Source: Saccharomycodes ludwigii (taxonomy: Eukaryota; Ascomycota; Saccharomycetes; Saccharomycodales; Saccharomycodaceae). From it: a stretch of 64,000 nucleotides of DNA. The DNA lies in the NCBI RefSeq assembly GCF_020623625.1, contig NC_060205.1:1-64000 (forward strand), read 5' to 3'. Shown piece after piece: positions 22,901 to 34,900 of this stretch. The position numbers and the translations under genes are program-made. The stretch's first letter is position 1, and each line of letters starts with the position of its first letter. The notes below the pieces were generated by a model, which saw only the letters and a program-made list of their open reading frames with translations, was not told the DNA's origin and searched no databases.

Positions 22901-25900
22901 GCGTATGTACCAGTCCATGTGGTGTAAGTAGTGCTAACATGATCGGTTGGAGTTTCAACTGTGTAGATGGTAGAAGTAGTTGGAATACCATCAGAACCTG
23001 TAGTAGTAGTAATACCAGTACCAACGGTGGTAGCGTATGTACCAGTCCATGTGGTGTAAGTAGTACTAACATGATCGGTTGGAGTTTCAACTGTGTAGAT
23101 GGTAGAGGTAGTTGGAATACCATCAGAACCTGTAGTGGTAGTAATACCAATACCAACAGTGGTAGCGTATGTACCAGTCCATGTGGTGTAAGTAGTACTA
23201 ACATGATCGGTTGGAGTTTCAACTGTGTAGATGGTAGAGGTAGTTGGAATACCATCAGAACCTGTAGTGGTAGTAATACCAGTACCAACAGTGGTAGCGT
23301 ATGTACCAGTCCATGTGGTGTAAGTAGTGCTAACATGATCGGTAGGAGTTTCAACTGTGTAGATGGTAGAAGTAGTTGGAATACCATCAGAACCTGTAGT
23401 GGTAATCACATTTGTACCAACGGTGGTAGCGTATGTACCAGTCCATGTGGTGTAAGTAGTGCTAACATGATCGGTTGGAGTTTCAACTGTGTAGATGGTA
23501 GAGGTAGTTGGAATACCATCAGAACCTGTAGTAGTAATCACATTTGTACCAACGGTGGTAGCGTAGGTACCAGTCCATGTGGTGTAAGTAGTGCTAACAT
23601 GATCGGTTGGAGTTTCAACTGTGTAGATGGTAGAGGTAGTTGGAATACCATCAGAACCTGTAGTAGTAATCACATTTGTACCAACGGTGGTAGCGTATGT
23701 ACCAGTCCATGTGGTGTAAGTAGTGCTAACATGATCGGTAGGAGTTTCAACTGTGTAGATGGTAGAAGTAGTTGGAATACCATCAGAACCTGTAGTGGTA
23801 GTAATACCAGTACCAACGGTGGTAGCGTATGTACCAGTCCATGTGGTGTAAGTAGTGCTAACATGATCGGTAGGAGTTTCAACTGTGTAGATGGTAGAGG
23901 TAGTTGGAATACCATCAGAACCTGTAGTGGTAGTAATACCAGTACCAACAGTGGTAGCGTATGTACCAGTCCATGTGGTGTAAGTAGTGCTAACATGATC
24001 GGTTGGAGTTTCAACTGTGTAGATGGTAGAGGTAGTTGGAATACCATCAGAACCTGTAGTGGTAGTAATACCAGTACCAACGGTGGTAGCGTATGTACCA
24101 GTCCATGTGGTGTAAGTAGTGCTAACATGATCGGTTGGAGTTTCAACTGTGTAGATGGTAGAGGTAGTTGGAATACCATCAGAACCTGTAGTAGTAATCA
24201 CATTTGTACCAACGGTGGTAGCGTAGGTACCAGTCCATGTGGTGTAAGTAGTGCTAACATGATCGGTTGGAGTTTCAACTGTGTAGATGGTAGAAGTAGT
24301 TGGAATACCATCAGAACCTGTAGTAGTAATCACATTTGTACCAACGGTGGTAGCGTATGTACCAGTCCATGTGGTGTAAGTAGTGCTAACATGATCGGTT
24401 GGTGTTTCAACAGTGTAGATGGTAGACGTAGTTGGAATACCATCAGTACCAGTAGTAGTTATAACGCTAGTACCAATAGTAGATGTAACAGATCCAGTCC
24501 ATGGTGTGTATGTGGTGGTAACACCGTTGTTAGCTGGTGTTTCAACAGTGTAGATGGTAGATGTAGTTGGAATACCATCAGTACCAGTAGTAGTTATAAC
24601 GCTAGTACCAATAGTAGATGTAACAGATCCAGTCCATGGTGTGTATGTGGTGGTAACACCGTTGTTAGCTGGTGTTTCAACTGTGTAAATGGTAGATGTA
24701 GTTGGTTTACCATCAGTACCGGTAGTAGTTATAACGCTAGTACCAATAGTAGATGTAACAGATCCAGTCCATGGTGTGTACGTGGTGGTAACACCGTTGT
24801 TGGTTGGGGTTTCAACTGTGTAGATGGTAGATGTGGTTGGTTTACCATCAGTACCAGTAGTAGTGAAAATCGAAGTACCAACAGTAGTAGTAACGGATCC
24901 AGTCCATGGAACATTAGTAGTAGAAGCACCGTGGTTTTCTGGAGTTTCAACTGTGTAGACTGTAGAGGTAGTTGGTTTGCCATCAGTACCAGTGGTAGTA
25001 AATATAGTAGTACCAATGGTAGATGTGTATGTACCGGTCCATGGAACATTAGTGGTAGAAGCACCGTAGTTTTCTGGAGTTTCAACTGTGTAGACTGTAG
25101 AGGTAGTTGGTTTGCCATCAGTACCAGTGGTAGTAAATACAGTAGTACCAATGGTAGTAGTATATATACCAGTCCAAGCTTCATATGTAGTACTACCAGC
25201 TGGAATCATTGGAATTTCAACTGTGTAAGTGGTAGATGTAGTTGGAATACCATCTGTACCAGTTGTAGTAACTACAGTAGTACCAATGGTGGATGTGTAC
25301 GTACCGGTCCATGATGTGTAAGTGGTAGTAACACCTTCAGCTTCTGGAGTTTCAACTGTGTAGATAGTGGAGGTAGTTGGAATACCGTCTGATCCAATGC
25401 TGGTAGTAACACTAGTACCAATGGTAGAAGTAAATGTACCAGTCCATGGTGTGTAGGTGGTTGTAACACCTTCAGCTTCTGGAGTTTCCACAGTGTAGAT
25501 AGTGGAGGTAGTTGGAATACCATCTGATCCAATGCTGGTAGTAACACTAGTACCAATGGTGGTAGCGTATGTACCAGTCCATGTGGTGTAAGTAGTGCTA
25601 ACATGATCGGTTGGAGTTTCAACTGTGTAGATGGTAGAAGTAGTTGGAATACCATCAGAACCTGTAGTAGTAGTAATACCAGTACCAACGGTGGTAGCGT
25701 ATGTACCAGTCCATGTGGTGTAAGTAGTACTAACATGATCGGTTGGAGTTTCAACTGTGTAGATGGTAGAGGTAGTTGGAATACCATCAGAACCTGTAGT
25801 AGTAATCACATTTGTACCAACGGTGGTAGCGTATGTACCAGTCCATGTGGTGTAAGTAGTGCTAACATGATCGGTTGGAGTTTCAACTGTGTAGATGGTA

Positions 25901-28900
25901 GAAGTAGTTGGAATACCATCAGAACCTGTAGTAGTAGTAATACCAGTACCAACGGTGGTAGCGTATGTACCAGTCCATGTGGTGTAAGTAGTACTAACAT
26001 GATCGGTTGGAGTTTCAACTGTGTAGATGGTAGAGGTAGTTGGAATACCATCAGAACCTGTAGTGGTAGTAATACCAATACCAACAGTGGTAGCGTATGT
26101 ACCAGTCCATGTGGTGTAAGTAGTACTAACATGATCGGTTGGAGTTTCAACTGTGTAGATGGTAGAGGTAGTTGGAATACCATCAGAACCTGTAGTGGTA
26201 GTAATACCAGTACCAACAGTGGTAGCGTATGTACCAGTCCATGTGGTGTAAGTAGTGCTAACATGATCGGTAGGAGTTTCAACTGTGTAGATGGTAGAAG
26301 TAGTTGGAATACCATCAGAACCTGTAGTGGTAATCACATTTGTACCAACGGTGGTAGCGTATGTACCAGTCCATGTGGTGTAAGTAGTGCTAACATGATC
26401 GGTTGGAGTTTCAACTGTGTAGATGGTAGAGGTAGTTGGAATACCATCAGAACCTGTAGTAGTAATCACATTTGTACCAACGGTGGTAGCGTAGGTACCA
26501 GTCCATGTGGTGTAAGTAGTGCTAACATGATCGGTTGGAGTTTCAACTGTGTAGATGGTAGAGGTAGTTGGAATACCATCAGAACCTGTAGTAGTAATCA
26601 CATTTGTACCAACGGTGGTAGCGTATGTACCAGTCCATGTGGTGTAAGTAGTGCTAACATGATCGGTAGGAGTTTCAACTGTGTAGATGGTAGAAGTAGT
26701 TGGAATACCATCAGAACCTGTAGTGGTAGTAATACCAGTACCAACGGTGGTAGCGTATGTACCAGTCCATGTGGTGTAAGTAGTGCTAACATGATCGGTA
26801 GGAGTTTCAACTGTGTAGATGGTAGAGGTAGTTGGAATACCATCAGAACCTGTAGTGGTAGTAATACCAGTACCAACAGTGGTAGCGTATGTACCAGTCC
26901 ATGTGGTGTAAGTAGTGCTAACATGATCGGTTGGAGTTTCAACTGTGTAGATGGTAGAGGTAGTTGGAATACCATCAGAACCTGTAGTGGTAGTAATACC
27001 AGTACCAACGGTGGTAGCGTATGTACCAGTCCATGTGGTGTAAGTAGTGCTAACATGATCGGTTGGAGTTTCAACTGTGTAGATGGTAGAGGTAGTTGGA
27101 ATACCATCAGAACCTGTAGTAGTAATCACATTTGTACCAACGGTGGTAGCGTAGGTACCAGTCCATGTGGTGTAAGTAGTGCTAACATGATCGGTTGGAG
27201 TTTCAACTGTGTAGATGGTAGAAGTAGTTGGAATACCATCAGAACCTGTAGTAGTAATCACATTTGTACCAACGGTGGTAGCGTATGTACCAGTCCATGT
27301 GGTGTAAGTAGTGCTAACATGATCGGTTGGTGTTTCAACAGTGTAGATGGTAGACGTAGTTGGAATACCATCAGTACCAGTAGTAGTTATAACGCTAGTA
27401 CCAATAGTAGATGTAACAGATCCAGTCCATGGTGTGTATGTGGTGGTAACACCGTTGTTAGCTGGTGTTTCAACAGTGTAGATGGTAGATGTAGTTGGAA
27501 TACCATCAGTACCAGTAGTAGTTATAACGCTAGTACCAATAGTAGATGTAACAGATCCAGTCCATGGTGTGTATGTGGTGGTAACACCGTTGTTAGCTGG
27601 TGTTTCAACTGTGTAAATGGTAGATGTAGTTGGTTTACCATCAGTACCGGTAGTAGTTATAACGCTAGTACCAATAGTAGATGTAACAGATCCAGTCCAT
27701 GGTGTGTACGTGGTGGTAACACCGTTGTTGGTTGGGGTTTCAACTGTGTAGATGGTAGATGTGGTTGGTTTACCATCAGTACCAGTAGTAGTGAAAATCG
27801 AAGTACCAACAGTAGTAGTAACGGATCCAGTCCATGGAACATTAGTAGTAGAAGCACCGTGGTTTTCTGGAGTTTCAACTGTGTAGACTGTAGAGGTAGT
27901 TGGTTTGCCATCAGTACCAGTGGTAGTAAATATAGTAGTACCAATGGTAGATGTGTATGTACCGGTCCATGGAACATTAGTGGTAGAAGCACCGTAGTTT
28001 TCTGGAGTTTCAACTGTGTAGACTGTAGAGGTAGTTGGTTTGCCATCAGTACCAGTGGTAGTAAATACAGTAGTACCAATGGTAGTAGTATATATACCAG
28101 TCCAAGCTTCATATGTAGTACTACCAGCTGGAATCATTGGAATTTCAACTGTGTAAGTGGTAGATGTAGTTGGAATACCATCTGTACCAGTTGTAGTAAC
28201 TACAGTAGTACCAATGGTGGATGTGTACGTACCGGTCCATGATGTGTAAGTGGTAGTAACACCTTCAGCTTCTGGAGTTTCAACTGTGTAGATAGTGGAG
28301 GTAGTTGGAATACCGTCTGATCCAATGCTGGTAGTAACACTAGTACCAATGGTAGAAGTAAATGTACCAGTCCATGGTGTGTAGGTGGTTGTAACACCTT
28401 CAGCTTCTGGAGTTTCCACAGTGTAGATAGTGGAGGTAGTTGGAATACCATCTGATCCAATGCTGGTAGTAACACTAGTACCAATGGTGGTAGCGTATGT
28501 ACCAGTCCATGTGGTGTAAGTAGTGCTAACATGATCGGTTGGAGTTTCAACTGTGTAGATGGTAGAAGTAGTTGGAATACCATCAGAACCTGTAGTAGTA
28601 GTAATACCAGTACCAACGGTGGTAGCGTATGTACCAGTCCATGTGGTGTAAGTAGTACTAACATGATCGGTTGGAGTTTCAACTGTGTAGATGGTAGAGG
28701 TAGTTGGAATACCATCAGAACCTGTAGTGGTAGTAATACCAATACCAACAGTGGTAGCGTATGTACCAGTCCATGTGGTGTAAGTAGTGCTAACATGATC
28801 GGTTGGAGTTTCAACTGTGTAGATGGTAGAAGTAGTTGGAATACCATCAGAACCTGTAGTGGTAATCACATTTGTACCAACGGTGGTAGCGTATGTACCA

Positions 28901-31900
28901 GTCCATGTGGTGTAAGTAGTGCTAACATGATCGGTTGGAGTTTCAACTGTGTAGATGGTAGAAGTAGTTGGAATACCATCAGAACCTGTAGTGGTAGTAA
29001 TACCAGTACCAACGGTGGTAGCGTATGTACCAGTCCATGTGGTGTAAGTAGTACTAACATGATCGGTTGGAGTTTCAACTGTGTAGATGGTAGAGGTAGT
29101 TGGAATACCATCAGAACCTGTAGTGGTAGTAATACCAGTACCAACAGTGGTAGCGTATGTACCAGTCCATGTGGTGTAAGTAGTGCTAACATGATCGGTT
29201 GGAGTTTCAACTGTGTAGATGGTAGAAGTAGTTGGAATACCATCAGAACCTGTAGTGGTAATCACATTTGTACCAACGGTGGTAGCGTATGTACCAGTCC
29301 ATGTGGTGTAAGTAGTGCTAACATGATCGGTTGGAGTTTCAACTGTGTAGATGGTAGAAGTAGTTGGAATACCATCAGAACCTGTAGTGGTAGTAATACC
29401 AGTACCAACGGTGGTAGCGTATGTACCAGTCCATGTGGTGTAAGTAGTGCTAACATGATCGGTTGGAGTTTCAACTGTGTAGATGGTAGAAGTAGTTGGA
29501 ATACCATCAGAACCTGTAGTAGTAATCACATTTGTACCAACGGTGGTAGTAACGGATCCAGTCCATGGAACATTAGTAGTTGAAGCACCATGGTTAGCTG
29601 GTGTTTCAACAGTGTAGATGGTAGACGTAGTTGGAATACCATCAGTACCAGTAGTAGTTATAACGCTAGTACCAATAGTAGATGTAACAGATCCAGTCCA
29701 TGGTGTGTATGTGGTGGTAACACCGTTGTTAGCTGGTGTTTCAACTGTGTAAATGGTAGATGTAGTTGGTTTACCATCAGTACCGGTAGTAGTTATAACG
29801 CTAGTACCAATAGTAGATGTAACAGATCCAGTCCATGGTGTGTACGTGGTGGTAACACCGTTGTTGGTTGGGGTTTCAACTGTGTAGATGGTAGATGTGG
29901 TTGGTTTACCATCAGTACCAGTAGTAGTGAAAATCGAAGTACCAACAGTAGTAGTAACGGATCCAGTCCATGGAACATTAGTAGTAGAAGCACCGTGGTT
30001 TTCTGGAGTTTCAACTGTGTAGACTGTAGAGGTAGTTGGTTTTCCATCAGTACCAGTGGTAGTAAATATAGTAGTACCAATGGTAGATGTGTATGTACCG
30101 GTCCATGGAACATTAGTGGTAGAAGCACCGTAGTTTTCTGGAGTTTCAACTGTGTAGACTGTAGAGGTAGTTGGTTTGCCATCAGTACCAGTGGTAGTAA
30201 ATACAGTAGTACCAATGGTAGTAGTATATATACCAGTCCAAGCTTCATATGTAGTACTACCAGCTGGAATCATTGGAATTTCAACTGTGTAAGTGGTAGA
30301 TGTAGTTGGAATACCATCTGTACCAGTTGTAGTAACTACAGTAGTACCAATGGTGGATGTGTACGTACCGGTCCATGATGTGTAAGTGGTAGTAACACCT
30401 TCAGCTTCTGGAGTTTCAACTGTGTAGATAGTGGAGGTAGTTGGAATACCGTCTGATCCAATGCTGGTAGTAACACTAGTACCAATGGTAGAAGTAAATT
30501 TACCAGTCCATGGTGTGTAGGTGGTTGTAACACCTTCAGCTTCTGGAGTTTCCACAGTGTAGATAGTGGAGGTAGTTGGAATACCATCTGATCCAATGCT
30601 GGTAGTAACACTAGTACCAATGGTGGTAGCGTATGTACCAGTCCATGTGGTGTAAGTAGTGCTAACATGATCGGTTGGAGTTTCAACTGTGTAGATGGTA
30701 GAGGTAGTTGGAATACCATCAGAACCTGTAGTGGTAGTAATACCAGTACCAACGGTGGTAGCGTATGTACCAGTCCATGTGGTGTAAGTAGTGCTAACAT
30801 GATCGGTTGGAGTTTCAACTGTGTAGATGGTAGAAGTAGTTGGAATACCATCAGAACCTGTAGTGGTAGTAATACCAGTACCAACGGTGGTAGCGTATGT
30901 ACCAGTCCATGTGGTGTAAGTAGTGCTAACATGATCGGTAGGAGTTTCAACTGTGTAGATGGTAGAAGTAGTTGGAATACCATCAGAACCTGTAGTGGTA
31001 GTAATACCAGTACCAACGGTGGTAGCGTATGTACCAGTCCATGTGGTGTAAGTAGTGCTAACATGATCGGTTGGAGTTTCAACTGTGTAGATGGTAGAGG
31101 TAGTTGGAATACCGTCAGAACCTGTAGTAGTAATCACATTTGTATCAACGGTGGTAGCGTAGGTACCAGTCCATGTGGTGTAAGTAGTGCTAACATGATC
31201 GGTTGGAGTTTCAACTGTGTAGATGGTAGAAGTAGTTGGAATACCATCAGAACCTGTAGTAGTAATCACATTTGTACCAACGGTGGTAGCGTATGTACCA
31301 GTCCATGTGGTGTAAGTAGTGCTAACATGATCGGTTGGAGTTTCAACTGTGTAGATGGTAGAAGTAGTTGGAATACCATCAGAACCTGTAGTAGTAATCA
31401 CATTTGTACCAACGGTGGTAGCGTATGTACCAGTCCATGTGGTGTAAGTAGTGCTAACATGATCGGTTGGAGTTTCAACTGTGTAGATGGTAGAAGTAGT
31501 TGGAATACCATCAGAACCTGTAGTGGTAGTAATACCAGTACCAACGGTGGTAGCGTATGTACCAGTCCATGTGGTGTAAGTAGTGCTAACATGATCGGTA
31601 GGAGTTTCAACTGTGTAGATGGTAGAGGTAGTTGGAATACCATCAGAACCTGTAGTGGTAGTAATACCAGTACCAACAGTGGTAGCGTATGTACCAGTCC
31701 ATGTGGTGTAAGTAGTGCTAACATGATCGGTTGGAGTTTCAACTGTGTAGATGGTAGAAGTAGTTGGAATACCATCAGAACCTGTAGTAGTAATCACATT
31801 TGTACCAACGGTGGTAGCGTATGTACCAGTCCATGTGGCGTAAGTAGTGCTAACATGATCGGTAGGAGTTTCAACTGTGTAGATGGTAGAAGTAGTTGGA

Positions 31901-34900
31901 ATACCATCAGAACCTGTAGTGGTAGTAATACCAGTACCAACGGTGGTAGCGTATGTACCAGTCCATGTGGTGTAAGTAGTGCTAACATGATCGGTTGGAG
32001 TTTCAACTGTGTAGATGGTAGAAGTAGTTGGAATACCATCAGAACCTGTAGTGGTAGTAATACCAGTACCAACGGTGGTAGCGTATGTACCAGTCCATGT
32101 GGTGTAAGTAGTGCTAACATGATCGGTAGGAGTTTCAACTGTGTAGATGGTAGAGGTAGTTGGAATACCATCAGAACCTGTAGTGGTAGTAATACCAGTA
32201 CCAACAGTGGTAGCGTATGTACCAGTCCATGTGGTGTAAGTAGTGCTAACATGATCGGTAGGAGTTTCAACTGTGTAGATGGTAGAAGTAGTTGGAATAC
32301 CATCAGAACCTGTAGTAGTAATCACATTTGTACCAACGGTGGTAGCGTATGTACCAGTCCATGTGGTGTAAGTAGTGCTAACATGATCGGTAGGAGTTTC
32401 AACTGTGTAGATGGTAGAAGTAGTTGGAATACCATCAGAACCTGTAGTGGTAGTAATACCAGTACCAACGGTGGTAGCGTATGTACCAGTCCATGTGGTG
32501 TAAGTAGTGCTAACATGATCGGTAGGAGTTTCAACTGTGTAGATGGTAGAGGTAGTTGGAATACCATCAGAACCTGTAGTGGTAGTAATACCAGTACCAA
32601 CGGTGGTAGCGTATGTACCAGTCCATGTGGTGTAAGTAGTGCTAACATGATCGGTTGGAGTTTCAACTGTGTAGATGGTAGAGGTAGTTGGAATACCGTC
32701 AGAACCTGTAGTAGTAATCACATTTGTATCAACGGTGGTAGCGTAGGTACCAGTCCATGTGGTGTAAGTAGTGCTAACATGATCGGTTGGAGTTTCAACT
32801 GTGTAGATGGTAGAAGTAGTTGGAATACCATCAGAACCTGTAGTAGTAATCACATTTGTACCAACGGTGGTAGCGTATGTACCAGTCCATGTGGTGTAAG
32901 TAGTGCTAACATGATCGGTAGGAGTTTCAACTGTGTAGATGGTAGAGGTAGTTGGAATACCATCAGAACCTGTAGTGGTAGTAATACCAGTACCAACAGT
33001 GGTAGCGTATGTACCAGTCCATGTGGTGTAAGTAGTGCTAACATGATCGGTAGGAGTTTCAACTGTGTAGATGGTAGAGGTAGTTGGAATACCATCAGAA
33101 CCTGTAGTAGTAATCACATTTGTACCAACGGTGGTAGCGTATGTACCAGTCCATGTGGTGTAAGTAGTGCTAACATGATCGGTTGGAGTTTCAACTGTGT
33201 AGATGGTAGAAGTAGTTGGAATACCATCAGAACCTGTAGTGGTAATCACATTTGTACCAACGGTGGTAGCGTATGTACCAGTCCATGTGGTGTAAGTAGT
33301 GCTAACATGATCGGTTGGAGTTTCAACTGTGTAGATGGTAGAAGTAGTTGGAATACCATCAGAACCTGTAGTGGTAGTAATACCAGTACCAACGGTGGTA
33401 GCGTATGTACCAGTCCATGTGGTGTAAGTAGTGCTAACATGATCGGTAGGAGTTTCAACTGTGTAGATGGTAGAGGTAGTTGGAATACCATCAGAACCTG
33501 TAGTGGTAGTAATACCAGTACCAACAGTGGTAGCGTATGTACCAGTCCATGTGGTGTAAGTAGTGCTAACATGATCGGTTGGAGTTTCAACTGTGTAGAT
33601 GGTAGAGGTAGTTGGAATACCATCAGAACCTGTAGTAGTAATCACATTTGTACCAACGGTGGTAGCGTATGTACCAGTCCATGTGGTGTAAGTAGTGCTA
33701 ACATGATCGGTTGGAGTTTCAACTGTGTAGATGGTAGAGGTAGTTGGAATACCATCAGAACCTGTAGTAGTAATCACATTTGTACCAACGGTGGTAGCGT
33801 ATGTACCAGTCCATGTGGTGTAAGTAGTGCTAACATGATCGGTTGGAGTTTCAACTGTGTAGATGGTAGACGTAGTTGGAATACCATCAGTACCAGTAGT
33901 AGTGATAACACTAGTACCAATAGTAGATGTAACAGATCCAGTCCATGGTGTGTACGTGGTGGTAACACCGTTGTTGGTTGGTGTTTCAACTGTGTAGATG
34001 GTAGATGTAGTTGGTTTACCATCTGATCCAATACTGGTAGTAACACTAGTACCAATGGTAGAAGTAAATGTACCAGTCCATGGTGTGTAAGTGGTAGTAA
34101 CACCTTCAGCTTCTGGAGTTTCAACTGTGTAGATAGTAGAGGTAGTTGGAATACCATCTGATCCAACACTGGTGGTAACACTGGTACCAATGGTAGAAGT
34201 AAATGTACCAGTCCATGGAGTGTAGGTGGTAGTAACAGCATCAGCTTCTGGAGTTTCAACTGTGTAGATAGTGGAGGTAGTTGGAATACCGTCTGATCCA
34301 ATGCTGGTAGTAACACTAGTACCAATGGTAGAAGTAAATGTACCAGTCCATGGTGTGTAAGTGGTAGTAACACCTTCAGCTTCTGGAGTTTCAACTGTGT
34401 AGATAGTGGAGGTAGTTGGAATACCATCTGATCCAATACTGGTAGTAACACTAGTACCAATGGTAGAAGTAAATGTACCAGTCCATGGTGTGTAAGTGGT
34501 AGTAACACCTTCAGCTTCTGGAGTTTCACCTGTGTAGATAGTGGAGGTAGTTGGAATACCATCTGATCCAATACTGGTAGTAACACTAGTACCAATGGTA
34601 GAAGTATATGTACCAGTCCATGGAGTGTAGGTGGTAGTAACAGCATCAGCTTCTGGAGTTTCAACTGTGTAGATAGTGGAGGTAGTTGGAATACCATCTG
34701 ATCCAATACTGGTAGTAACACTAGTACCAATGGTAGAAGTAAATGTACCAGTCCATGGTGTGTAAGTGGTAGTAACACCTTCAGCTTCTGGAGTTTCAAC
34801 TGTGTAGATAGTGGAGGTAGTTGGAATACCGTCTGATCCAATGCTGGTAGTAACACTAGTACCAATGGTAGAAGTAAATGTACCAGTCCATGGTGTGTAA

